Under the pieces are notes generated by a model, which ran no database searches, was not told the origin of the DNA, and saw nothing but the letters and a program-made list of their open reading frames with translations. Position numbers and translations under genes: made by a program. Positions 1-9,491 of a DNA stretch of 64,000 bases are shown in pieces. Origin of the DNA: JAZGGS01 sp963714405 (GTDB lineage: Bacteria; Bacteroidota; Ignavibacteria; Ignavibacteriales; Ignavibacteriaceae); contig CAVQOH010000002.1 in NCBI GenBank assembly GCA_963714405.1, forward strand, positions 1,240,001 to 1,304,000. The letters run 5' to 3'. Numbering within the stretch: position 1 is the first letter of the stretch; each line of letters starts with the position of its first letter.

Positions 1-90
1 GTAAACGTAGAAGAAATAATTGCAACAGCTATGAAAGCTGAACCTCAAATGACTTTGATTATGAAAGAAGTAATAAAGAGAATAAAATGA
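1..90 (+). CDS. C-terminal end of a gene, possibly purine-nucleoside phosphorylase
   Basis: Only the last 29 codons are inside the window, so the 5' end is missing. The visible tail reads as an acidic/basic helix (VNVEEIIATA, then a KEVIKRIK ending). This resembles the closing helix of trimeric purine-nucleoside phosphorylases, where an 'EEVxETA...K' helix ends the protein, but the match is short and weak. The stop codon overlaps the start of the next gene by four bases (ATGA), implying translational coupling. The identity is a guess; the coding assignment is firm. Confidence 0.4.
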   Translation, partial: VNVEEIIATAMKAEPQMTLIMKEVIKRIK

Positions 91-698
91 TTAAAAATGC
101 ATTGGTAAATTATTCAGTGCCCTCATTGTTGGGTTTGCTTATTTTCTCATCAAATTTTTTAAATACTGATATGTTCAACTTTGGTGAGCAAAATTTTGCG
201 GTATGGTTTGTACTTTCAGTTTTTTGTTTTGCCTGTGGATGGTACATCAATCGTACTCTTGGGTGGCATCATGGCGGTAAAGTGATTTTTGCGGTTATAG
301 TATCAGTTACTACAGTAAGTATGGTTCTTATAATATTTTTCAGTGATTATTTTAGTGCAAACGAACTTTTAACTGAAAATCTAATTCTTTTCAGCTTAAG
401 AAATATCACTCTCGGTTCAATGGGAATTTTCGGTATGGCTATCCAGGAAATTCTTACAGGTGAAAAACAAGCTTTAATTTTATCAGAAAAAGTTAAACTT
501 CTTGAATCATCTAAGGGAGATGCAAAAAAAGAAGCGGAGTTAGTATTAAAAGAAGCACATATCAACGCTGATAAAATAATTTTTGATGCAGAATCAAATG
601 CAAAAAATATTACTTTAAAAAAGGAACGCATAGAAACTGAATTAAAAGAGTTTATCCAGGCAGAACGAGAACTTATTAAGCGCTATGAAGAACTTTAA
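87..698 (+). CDS. Four-helix membrane protein with DivIVA-like coiled-coil tail
   Basis: Unrecognised 203-residue protein. Residues about 10-125 contain four hydrophobic stretches likely to span the inner membrane. Residues about 130-203 form a charged coiled coil with the heptad-like pattern KKEAELVLKEA...ADKIIFDAE and end in LKEFIQAERELIKRYEEL. That tail resembles the C-terminal half of DivIVA-type proteins (repeated EA-x-A-x-KI blocks followed by a final helix), but the DivIVA N-terminal lipid-binding domain is absent and is replaced by membrane helices. It overlaps the preceding stop by 4 nt and lies 23 nt before ileS, so it is probably cotranscribed with both. A scaffold role at the membrane is inference only. 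Confidence 0.75.
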   Translation: MIKNALVNYSVPSLLGLLIFSSNFLNTDMFNFGEQNFAVWFVLSVFCFACGWYINRTLGWHHGGKVIFAVIVSVTTVSMVLIIFFSDYFSANELLTENLILFSLRNITLGSMGIFGMAIQEILTGEKQALILSEKVKLLESSKGDAKKEAELVLKEAHINADKIIFDAESNAKNITLKKERIETELKEFIQAERELIKRYEEL

Positions 699-721
699 TC
701 CTAGAGATTTTACATTATTCA

Positions 722-3700
722 ATGTTTAAACAAAATTTAAATACAACTGGTTATCCGGAAATTGAAAAAGAAATCCTGAAATTTTGGCAAGAGAACAAAA
801 TTTTTGAGAAAAGTATTAGCTCGAGACCGGAGGAAAAACTGTTTATCTTTTATGAAGGACCACCTACTGCAAATGGAAAACCCGGAATTCATCATGTAAT
901 TTCCAGAACAATTAAGGACCTTATTTGCCGTTATAAAACTTTAAAAGGTTACAGAGTTGAAAGAAAAGCAGGGTGGGATACACATGGTTTACCTGTTGAA
1001 ATTGAAGTAGAAAAAAAGCTTGGCATTAAACATAAAAGTGAAGTAATTGATTTTGGAATTGAAAAATATAACCAGGCTTGCCGCGATAGTGTTTTTACAT
1101 ACCTGGATCTTTGGGAAAAAATGACAACCCGTATGGGCTACTGGGTTGATCTTGATACTGCATACGTTACTTTAACAAATAATTATATTGAATCAGTTTG
1201 GTGGGCGCTAAAAACTTTGTTTGATAAAGGACTTATTTACAAAGATTACAAAATTGTACCGCAGGATCCCAAATCAGAAACTGTTCTTTCATCACACGAA
1301 CTTGCACTTGGTTACCGAGAAACAAAAGATCCATCCGTATATGCTCTTTTTAAAATAAAAAATTCTGATGAATATTTTCTTGTATGGACTACCACTCCGT
1401 GGACTCTAATTTCTAACGTTGCACTTGCAGTTGGACCCGATATTAATTATGTAAAAATTCTAAACAAAGAAAAAAAAATAATTCTTGCAGAAGAACTGCT
1501 TTCTGTTATTAGATGGGATTATGAAGTAATTGAGAAAATTACAGGGTAAGTGATCTACTGAAGGAATTGAATATGAACAGTTGTTTAATTACGTAAAAGT
1601 AAACAAAAAAGCATTCTACGTTTGCCCTGCTGAGTTTGTAAGCACTGAAGATGGATCGGGAATTGTACATATTGCTCCTGCATTTGGTGCTGATGATTAC
1701 GATCTTTCAAAAAAATATGATTTGCCAATGATGCAGCCTGTAACACGCGGTGGATTATTTACTGATGAAGTAACAGATTTTGCTGGACAGTTTGTTAAAG
1801 ATGCTGATAAAGATATCATCATAAAAATGAAGCAGGAAGATAAGCTTTACAGAAAAGAAACTATAACACATACCTATCCCTTTAGCTGGAGGCATGAAGA
1901 TGTACCGGTAATATATTATGCACGGGAATCGTGGTTTATCAGGACTACTTCAATTGCAGATAGAATGATGGAACTGAATAAAACCATCAACTGGCAGCCA
2001 CCTGAAGTTGGCGCAGGAAGATTTGGAAACTGGCTTGAAGAAAATAAAGATTGGGCTTTATCACGCGATAGATTTTGGGCAACACCTTTGCCAATTTGGG
2101 TAAATGATGATGGAGATATGTTTGCAATAGGGAGTATCGAAGAATTAAAAGATGGATTTGTTGAACAGAACGGAAAACGAAAATCTGTTTGTGAAATTGA
2201 TGAAATCGATCTTCATAAACCGTTTGTTGATACAATACTTATTTGAACAAAATGGTAAAATCTATAAACGTACACCAGAGTTGATTGATGTTTGGTTTGA
2301 TTCCGGCTCTATGCCTTTTGCACAGTATCATTATCCTTTTGAAAATAAAGATTGGTTTGAAAAAAATGCTTTCCCTGCAGACTTTATAAGCGAAGGAATT
2401 GATCAAACAAGAGGATGGTTTTATACGTTGCATGCAATTGCTTCAATGCTTTTTGATAATGTTGCTTTTAAAAACATAATTGTTAACGAATTGATCCTTG
2501 ATAAAAAAGGATTGAAGATGTCTAAAACAAAGGGCAACACAGTTGATCCGTTTGTTCTTTTTGAAAAATATGGTGCAGATGCAACAAGATGGTACCTAGT
2601 AACAAGCAGCCCGCCTTGGCGTCCTACTCTTTTTGATGAAGATGGTTTAATTGAAGTTCAAAGGAAGTTTTTTGGAACTCTCTTAAATACTTATTCATTC
2701 TTTGCATTGTATGCTAATATTGATACGTTTAATTACAAAGAAGATTCTGTACCTTTTGAAAAAAGAGAGGAAATTGACAGGTGGATAATTTCCCGGCTAA
2801 ATACACTTGTTAAAGAATATGAAAAATTAATGGATGGTTACGATATAACAAAAGCTGCAAGAGCCGTTTCAAGTTTTACTGTTGATCATCTTTCTAACTG
2901 GTATGTAAGAAGATGCCGCCGCCGTTTCTGGAAATCTGAAATGAATGAAAGCAAATTAGCCGCATACCAAACATTATACGAATGCCTTGTCACAGTATGC
3001 AAATTAACATCACCTTTTGCACCTTTTCTTTCAGAAGAAATCTACCAGAATTTAAATTCCATTACAGGTAAAGAAAAGTATGAATCTGTGCACCTATCGG
3101 AGTATCCTGCAGGTGGAATTGTTGATAAAGAGTTAGAATCGAAAATGGATATTGCACAAAGAGTTGTTTATTTAACAAGAGCAATGCGTGCGAAGGAAAA
3201 CCTGAAAGTTAGACAACCACTTAAAAAAATAATGGTTGCTGTAGAAACAAGTAAACGTAATTCTTTAGAAATGATGAAAGAAGTTATACTTGATGAAGTT
3301 AACATAAAGGAACTTGTGCTTCTTCAAGATGATTCAGAGATTGTTCAAAAAACAGCAAAAGCTAATTTCAAAGCTATTGGCCCCAAATTTGGTAAAAATG
3401 CTAAACAAGTTGCTGAAACCATAACCAATCTAAATAAAAATGAAATATCTAAATTGGAATCAGGAAATGCGATTTCTGTTTCAATTGATGGTTCGGATTT
3501 GACAATTACACATGAAGATATTATAGTAATCAGTTCAGAAATAAAAGGTTGGGTTGTTGAAAGTGATAATGAAGTTACTGTGGCTATTGATAAAGAATTA
3601 GATGATAATCTAATCGCAGAAGGACTTGCCAGAGAATTTGTTAACAGGGTGCAGAATATGCGTAAAGACGCAGGATTTGAAGTAACTGATAAAATTAATA

Positions 3701-3879
3701 TTTATTATTCTGGCAGCAGATTATTAGTAGGCGCAGTTGAATCATTTAATCAATATATTGTAAATGAAACTTTGGCTGAAAACCTGCAGCGCAATGGTAA
3801 CAGCAATAAAGGTTTTAAACAAGATTGGGAAATTGGCGAACAAAACTGTTCCATAAATATTGAAAAAATAAGTTTTTAA
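722..3879 (+). CDS. ileS: Isoleucyl-tRNA synthetase, interrupted by two frameshifts
   Basis: Charges tRNA-Ile with isoleucine in the cytoplasm; class Ia synthetase with a Val-editing domain. Three consecutive open segments in three frames give one protein of about 1,045 residues. Segment 1 (722-1549) has the HIGH-region signature PPTANGKPGIHH (residues 47-58) and the editing-domain TTTPWTL. Segment 2 (to 2246) has the editing motif DGSGIVHIAPAFGADDY. Segment 3 has DVWFDSGSMPFAQ and the KMSKTKG loop at 2515-2535, followed by the anticodon-binding region. The first break is near 1545-1560, where several indels seem clustered; the second is an extra C near 2238 (ACA ATA [C] TTA TTT GAA). The gene is normally single-copy and essential, so sequence error is more likely than inactivation. 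Confidence 0.9.
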
Positions 3880-3897
3880 AATATAGGAGTTAGTAAA

Positions 3898-4677
3898 ATG
3901 GCAAAGAAAACGACAAAGAAAAAAGTAGCAAAAAAAAGTGCGGCAGGAAAGACCAGCGTAAAGAAAAAAACCGGTGTTAAAAAAACTACTAAAAAGAAAA
4001 CCAGCAAAACATTAGCACCAAAGAAAAAATCTACTGCAACTAAAACCGTTAAGAAAAAAACCGCCGCAAGAAAAGCTGTGGCCAAAAAGGTAACAACTAG
4101 TAAAAAAACTGCCGGGAAGAAATCGGTTGCTAAAAAAACTACTGCTACCAGGAAAAAAATTACAAGACCGGTAAAAACCAGTGTAAGAAAAACCAGGTTA
4201 AAGAAAGATAAAACAATTGAAGATATTGTATCAATCGCTGAAGCGCGTGCAAAAGCGATTAAAAAAATAAAAGGTTATGGAAAAAAAGATCTTGATCATT
4301 TTAGAGCTATAATTCTTGAAAAACGCGATGAGATAATTGAACAGCTTCAAAATCTGAAAGAGCAAATGTTGGATCCAACAACCGGTGAATATATAAATGA
4401 AAACTCACCATATTCGCTTCATATGGCAGAGCAGGGAACTGATGCAATGGAGAGGGAAAAAACATTTCTTTATGCGCAAAGAGAAAATAAATTTCTTGGT
4501 TATCTTGAAGACGCTCTAAAAAGAATAGATAGTGGTATTTATGGAATATGTGTGGAATGTATTGAAGAACCACAGCATCTTTGCAGAACATGCCCTTTGG
4601 TTCCTAAAGAAAGATTAGAAGCCGTACCGCATAGCCAGCAATGTCTTCCGATAAAACAAAGACAGGAAAAGATGTAA
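3898..4677 (+). CDS. DksA/TraR-family protein with lysine-rich histone H1-like N-terminus
   Basis: Residues 1 to about 105 are low-complexity, rich in Lys, Thr, Ala and Val (KKTTKKK, KKTAGKK), like histone H1/AlgP-type DNA-binding tails. Residues about 130-259 form a DksA/TraR domain: a coiled-coil hairpin followed by a C4-type zinc module, with the characteristic ERLEAVPHSQQC near the end. DksA-type proteins bind RNA polymerase through the secondary channel. The zinc region is odd: the cysteines run CVEC, then CRTC, then a lone C in QQCLPIKQ, where many relatives have a second C-x2-C pair. An RBS-like ATAGGAG precedes the ATG. It sits between ileS and lspA, a common order in this lineage. 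It might combine nucleoid binding with transcription control, which is inferred. Confidence 0.85.
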   Translation: MAKKTTKKKVAKKSAAGKTSVKKKTGVKKTTKKKTSKTLAPKKKSTATKTVKKKTAARKAVAKKVTTSKKTAGKKSVAKKTTATRKKITRPVKTSVRKTRLKKDKTIEDIVSIAEARAKAIKKIKGYGKKDLDHFRAIILEKRDEIIEQLQNLKEQMLDPTTGEYINENSPYSLHMAEQGTDAMEREKTFLYAQRENKFLGYLEDALKRIDSGIYGICVECIEEPQHLCRTCPLVPKERLEAVPHSQQCLPIKQRQEKM

Positions 4678-4836
4678 CAGTATTGATGGATAAAGTAGCA
4701 GGGTATTTATCTGAAAATGTTATTCACCCCTATTTTTAGTTAATGTTTATATTGTGCAATATTTTATTAATAAGAATAATGAAGTAGAGAGTTTAATTAT
4801 GGGTATCGATGAATTGACTTTAAGGCAAAAAGAATA

Positions 4837-5526
4837 TTGAGAGTTTTATATTTTACCACTGTTGTAATAATTGCAGATCAACTCACAAAATTTTATGTAA
4901 AAGGGATTTACATTCCATTTCTAAATTTAAAATTGGATGGGATGCATTATGGGGAATCCATAAACATACTCGGAGAATTTTTTAAAATAACATTTATTGA
5001 AAACCCTGGTATGGCCTTTGGTTTTCATCCCGGATCTGATTTTAAGCTATGGATTTCACTTTTTTCTTTAATAGCAAGTGCAGGATTATTGGTATATCTC
5101 TATTTAGCCAGGAAAAAATCACTTAGCTTAAGAATAGCTATTGCTCTTATACTTGGTGGCGCAGTTGGAAATTTAATAGACAGAATGTTCTACGGAATAA
5201 TTTACGATTACGCACCCGTATTTTACGGTAAAGTTGTAGATTTTTTTGATTTTGATTTTTTTAACTTTTCTATTTTGGGCAGAAGTTATGACAGATGGCC
5301 CATATTTAATATTGCAGATGCATCAGTAACTATTGGTGTTTTAGTACTTATATTTTTTTATAAACAGCATTCTAAAAGTGATTTCAAAAATGACAATGAA
5401 TTAACCGAGGAGAAATCTATAGAGATAGGAAATAATGCAAGTTCAAAATTAAATGAAGAAAAATTGAATGTAGATGATGCAAAAGCCAATGGTGAATCTG
5501 ATAAAGGAAAAAAAATACAGGTTTGA
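4837..5526 (+). CDS. lspA: Lipoprotein signal peptidase (signal peptidase II)
   Basis: Inner-membrane aspartyl protease that removes signal peptides from prolipoproteins after lipidation. Visible family features are the N-terminal helix with ADQLTK (residues 13-18), ENPGMAFG (55-62), GGAVGNLIDR (107-116), VVDFFDF (133-139) and FNIADASVTIG (157-167); the catalytic aspartates are expected at D135 and D161. The only plausible start is TTG at 4837, preceded by AAGG at 4822; the frame has a stop at 4810 and no ATG between. The C-terminus beyond about residue 180 is a charged extension not found in typical 160-170 residue LspA. The end overlaps the following pseudouridine synthase. The several lipoproteins in this window are likely substrates. 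Confidence 0.92.
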   Translation: MRVLYFTTVVIIADQLTKFYVKGIYIPFLNLKLDGMHYGESINILGEFFKITFIENPGMAFGFHPGSDFKLWISLFSLIASAGLLVYLYLARKKSLSLRIAIALILGGAVGNLIDRMFYGIIYDYAPVFYGKVVDFFDFDFFNFSILGRSYDRWPIFNIADASVTIGVLVLIFFYKQHSKSDFKNDNELTEEKSIEIGNNASSKLNEEKLNVDDAKANGESDKGKKIQV

Positions 5527-6479
5527 AGTACCTGATGGAAAGAAAAAAGAACGAATAGATCTTTTCTTAACCAACTCCATTGAAAATGCCACCCGTTCAA
5601 AAGTACAAAAACTTATAGAAGCTGAGCTTGTAAGAGTAAACGGCAAAATAGTAAAAGCGAACTACAAACTAAAACCAAAAGATATTATTGAAGCAGTACA
5701 ACCAATAACCCCCCGCCCTGAAGATGTTGTTCCGGAAGATATTCCACTCAATATAGTATATGAAGATGATTATCTAATTGTTGTTAATAAACCTGCCGGA
5801 ATGGTTGCTCACCCTGCTTATGCAAATTATACCGGGACTTTAGTAAATGCTCTTCTTCATTATTCAAACCAGCTAAGCGAATGTTAACCAGGCTGGAAGA
5901 CCTGGTATAGTTCACAGGCTTGATAAAGATACAAGCGGGTTGTTGTTGTTGCAAAAGATGATTGGACTCACGCAAAATTAGCAGAACAATTTTCCAAGCA
6001 TACTACTGAAAGAGAATATCATGCAATTTGCTGGGGTAAATTTTCTGATAGAAAAGGTGAAATTTCTCTTAATATTGTAGAAGTAAAAAGGATCGAAAAA
6101 AATTTACATCCAGTGAAATTGAAGGCAAATCTGCATCTTACTTTTTATGAAGTTATTGAGGAATTTGAGTTCACTTCTTACATAAGATTAAAACTTAAAA
6201 CTGGTAGGACACATCAAATCAGGGTTCACCTTTCAAGCATTGGTAAACCTGTTTTTGGAGATTCAACTTACGGCGGAAGACAAATTCATTATGGCTCGCA
6301 GCAACCCAAAAATTAAAACAAGAGTACAAAATTTGTTAGATATAATACCAAGGCAGGCACTGCATGCAAAAACGCTAGGTTTTTATCATCCTCATTTAAA
6401 TAAATCTGTAAGTTTTAATTCTGATTTGCCTGATGATATGCAGCTACTGATTAAAAATCTTAAAACTACATCCTCGTGA
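5474..6479 (+). CDS. RluD-family ribosomal large subunit pseudouridine synthase, frameshifted
   Basis: Converts uridines in 23S rRNA to pseudouridine. The N-terminus is an S4 RNA-binding domain (RIDLFLTNSI...VRVNGKIV). The catalytic signature HRLDKDTSG lies at 5913-5939, in a different frame from the N-terminus, and RTHQIRVHLSSIGKPVFGD lies near 6210-6258. Three single-base shifts are needed: an extra base near 5884, a missing base after the GGGTTGTTGTTG run near 5951, and an extra A in the AAAAA run near 6309. Repaired, the protein is about 335 residues, the normal RluD length. The start may be ATG 5474 or 5489; both overlap lspA. RluD, RluC or RluB specificity cannot be decided from this alone. 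Confidence 0.85.
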
Positions 6480-6548
6480 ATTATATAATTAGTTATATTT
6501 GCAATCAATTTTTAATTTATAAAATAATTTTGACATATAATAAATAAG

Positions 6549-7967
6549 ATGCTAACACTTTATAACTCACTTTCAAAAAAGAAAGAAGAATTTATTCCAA
6601 TAAACCCGCAAGAGGTTAAATTTTATATATGCGGTCCAACAGTATATGATTTCTTTCATATTGGTAACGCAAGAACTTTTGTAATGGCTGACATTATTAG
6701 AAGATATTTGGAATTTAAAGGTTATAAAGTAAAATTAATTATGAATCTTACTGACATTGATGATCGTATAATTAAAAAATCGATTGCTGAAAGGATATCT
6801 TGCAATGAAGTTGCGGAAAAATATTCGCAGGCTTTTTTTGAAGATATAAATCGTTTAAAATTAAAACCTGCAGATATTTATCCAAAAGCAACTACTCATA
6901 TTGAAGATATAAAGTTGATGATAAAAAAGCTGGTAGATAATGGAATTGCTTATAATGTTGATGGAAATGTTTTTTACAATGTGAAAAAATTCAATACTTA
7001 TGGAAACTTAAGTGGAAAAAACATTGATGAGTTAGAAGCAGGTGCAAGAGTTGAAGTGAACGAAGAAAAAAATAATCCGCTTGATTTTTCATTATGGAAA
7101 AAAGCTAAAGAAGGGGAACCTTACTGGGAAAGTGAATGGGGGAAAGGAAGACCGGGTTGGCATATAGAATGTTCAGCTATGAGCTGTAAGCACCTTGGTG
7201 AGACTTTTGATATACACGCTGGTGGAAATGATCTGATTTTTCCTCATCACGAAAACGAAATTGCACAAAGCGAAGCTGCAAACAACAAACCATTTGTAAA
7301 ATATTGGGTTCATTTTGGATTTCTCAATATCAATAAAGAGAAAATGTCAAAATCCCTTGGTAATTTTTTTACTGCCAGGGATGTACTTGATAAATATTCT
7401 GCTGAAGCAATAAGATTGTTTTTTTCCCAGGCATATTATAGAGGGCCCATTGATTTTAGTGATGGTTTAATTGATTCAGCAGAAAAGGGATTGGAAAAAT
7501 TGAGAAACTTTACAGATGTGCTCTTATTAAAACTTAAAAAGAACCATAATCCCGATGTAAGTATAACTAAGTTTAATTTTGATTTATTTGAAGAAAAATT
7601 TACGCGGGCCATGGATGATGATTTTAATACTTCGCAGGCTGTTGCAGTAATTTTCGATTTTGTAAAAGAAATAAATAAAATAATTTCAGAAAATGAAAAA
7701 TTAAGTGCTGATTTTTACAGGAATGTGAAGTTATTTTTGGATAAAACTGCAGTTGGTGTATTGGGAATAATGAATTTTGATGTTGATGATAAGATTACAG
7801 GTGATAATATTGATACAAAGTTTATTGAACAGAAAATAGAGGAAAGAATTTTTGCAAAAAATGAAAAGAATTATGAGCTGGCAGATAAGATAAGGAATGA
7901 GTTAAAATCACTTGGTATTGAACTTAAAGATTCAAAAGAAGGGACGACTTATAAAATAACAAAGTAA
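6549..7967 (+). CDS. cysS: Cysteinyl-tRNA synthetase
   Basis: Cytoplasmic class Ia synthetase that attaches cysteine to tRNA-Cys. The 472-residue frame is intact and of normal length. The N-terminal C28 in FYICGPTV is a ligand of the zinc that selects cysteine, with the others in GWHIECS and the HHENE segment. The HIGH motif is HIGN (residues 37-40) and the KMSKS loop is intact at residues 265-269, followed by LGNFFT. The C-terminal DALR-like helical domain and a short tail follow. An FCB-type element TATATTTG at 6494 could be part of its promoter, but no good upstream -33 element is visible. The gene is separated from the rluD-like gene by about 70 nt. Confidence 0.96.
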   Translation: MLTLYNSLSKKKEEFIPINPQEVKFYICGPTVYDFFHIGNARTFVMADIIRRYLEFKGYKVKLIMNLTDIDDRIIKKSIAERISCNEVAEKYSQAFFEDINRLKLKPADIYPKATTHIEDIKLMIKKLVDNGIAYNVDGNVFYNVKKFNTYGNLSGKNIDELEAGARVEVNEEKNNPLDFSLWKKAKEGEPYWESEWGKGRPGWHIECSAMSCKHLGETFDIHAGGNDLIFPHHENEIAQSEAANNKPFVKYWVHFGFLNINKEKMSKSLGNFFTARDVLDKYSAEAIRLFFSQAYYRGPIDFSDGLIDSAEKGLEKLRNFTDVLLLKLKKNHNPDVSITKFNFDLFEEKFTRAMDDDFNTSQAVAVIFDFVKEINKIISENEKLSADFYRNVKLFLDKTAVGVLGIMNFDVDDKITGDNIDTKFIEQKIEERIFAKNEKNYELADKIRNELKSLGIELKDSKEGTTYKITK

Positions 7968-7982
7968 TTACCAAAAGATTTA

Positions 7983-9458
7983 TTAATCATTCTTTTCAAA
8001 TATATTTCCAACTCCTAAAATGTAATTTGGATCGAGTGTTTTTTTGACAACTCTCATCTTATTTACGTTTTCTTCGCCGTACATTTCCACAAGATATTCC
8101 TTTTTGTTTTTGCCAACTCCATGCTCTGCAGAAAAAGTTCCCCCAAGTTCAATCGCTCTATTACAAATACTTTTATAAAGCAGTTTTCCTTTTTCAAATT
8201 CTTCTTTAGTTTTTGGCAGCATATTAAGGTGAAGATGAGAGTTCCCTGCATGACCATAAGTTACATAATCTATATTTTCCTTTTCTACACGATTTTTTAT
8301 TGAAAAGTAATATTCAATGAACTTCTCATCAGGAACAGCGGTATCTGTACCTATTTTAGTAAAATTATTCTGTGCCATATACTCATTAACTTTTACAGAA
8401 ATTGCATGTCTAAAATCCAGTATTTGTTTTTTATCATTTCCAGAAATTACAAACCAAGCATCATCTTCTTTGCCACCATATTTTAAAAACAAGGCAATCC
8501 ATTTTTTCAGCAATTCTTCTTCATCATTGTTGCAGTGTTGCTCAAACCAGATCGCAGCCTTTGCATGAACAGGAATGTTGCGGAATTCTCCCTTTAAAAA
8601 ATTGAGCGAGTTTGCATCAAACAGTTCTAATGCTGATGCATCAATTCCATTGTTTATACCTTTATTTCGATTTATGAATGATTCATTTCTTGCTTCGCTT
8701 AAAAATTGCAAAGCTCTCTTTTCAGAATTGAAAAACAAAACACAGGATATCTCTTTTGCAGGCAGCGGAAGAAGTTTTAATTTAATTTCTGTTATTATAC
8801 CTAGTGTACCCTCAGAGCCGATGAACAGATCAATCGAATCCATATTTTTTTTACAAAAATATCCAGTTGCATTTTTTGTTTTAGGCATTTCGTAATCAGG
8901 CAAATTTATATTTATGGTTTTGCCAGATTCAGTATTAAGAGTTAATACAAAACTATTTGCGAAATTATCATCTCTCTTTAGAGATAAAATCTCACCATCG
9001 GGTAAAACAATATCCAATTCCAAAATGTAATCTCTGGTTGATCCGTATTTAAAAGTTCTTGCACCAGAAGCGTTTGTAGCAACATTACCCCCAATAAAGC
9101 AGCTTTTTTCAGTTGGATCAGGTGGATAAAAAAGATTTTTTCCTTGTACTTTTGCTTGGAGATCAGAAAGTAACACACCGGGTTGTACAACTGTGTAATA
9201 TTCTTCCTTATTTACAACAATTATTTTATTCAACTTTTCTGTGGAGATAACAATTCCACCTTTGGGAACACTTGCACCTGTTAAACCTGTCCTATTGCCA
9301 GATATTGTGACTGCTATCTTTCTTCGGTTTGCTTCTTTTAAAACCTGAATAATATCTTCAGTACTTTCAGGAAAGTAAACTGCATCACAGAAACCTTGAT
9401 AGTTTGAGGCATCTGTAAAATAGTTTTCTATTTCATCATGTTTGTTGTTTATAATCAT
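7983..9458 (-). CDS. FAD-linked oxidase, GlcD/D-lactate dehydrogenase family
   Basis: A 491-residue flavoprotein of the PCMH-type FAD-binding superfamily. The N-terminal half holds the FAD domain with SGNRTGLTGASVPKGGIV and IGGNVATNASGARTFKYGS (split by a hinge); the C-terminal half holds the substrate domain ending in TFSAEHGVGKNKKEYL and a DPNYILGVGNIF tail typical of GlcD-like enzymes. Relatives oxidise D-2-hydroxyacids such as glycolate, D-lactate or 2-hydroxyglutarate. No iron-sulphur C-terminal domain is fused here and no partner FeS gene adjoins. It is last in a minus-strand run after miaA and a glycosyltransferase and converges on cysS. The substrate cannot be read from the sequence. 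Confidence 0.88.
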   Translation of the reverse strand: MIINNKHDEIENYFTDASNYQGFCDAVYFPESTEDIIQVLKEANRRKIAVTISGNRTGLTGASVPKGGIVISTEKLNKIIVVNKEEYYTVVQPGVLLSDLQAKVQGKNLFYPPDPTEKSCFIGGNVATNASGARTFKYGSTRDYILELDIVLPDGEILSLKRDDNFANSFVLTLNTESGKTININLPDYEMPKTKNATGYFCKKNMDSIDLFIGSEGTLGIITEIKLKLLPLPAKEISCVLFFNSEKRALQFLSEARNESFINRNKGINNGIDASALELFDANSLNFLKGEFRNIPVHAKAAIWFEQHCNNDEEELLKKWIALFLKYGGKEDDAWFVISGNDKKQILDFRHAISVKVNEYMAQNNFTKIGTDTAVPDEKFIEYYFSIKNRVEKENIDYVTYGHAGNSHLHLNMLPKTKEEFEKGKLLYKSICNRAIELGGTFSAEHGVGKNKKEYLVEMYGEENVNKMRVVKKTLDPNYILGVGNIFEKND

Positions 9459-9491
9459 AGTACCATTATTACCATTTCATCAAATCTTTTA

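Noticed and set aside
722..3879. Programmed frameshifting in ileS
   Set aside because: No slippery heptamer with a downstream pseudoknot is seen and the first break needs more than one indel; sequencing error is simpler.
3876..4085. 69-codon minus-strand hydrophobic frame over the lysine-rich tail
   Set aside because: It is the complement of AAA/AAG-rich codons (giving Phe/Leu/Val) with no start signal.
4799..4840. 13-codon frame from ATG 4799 ahead of lspA as a leader peptide
   Set aside because: No attenuator structure or regulatory codon run is visible; it is probably chance.
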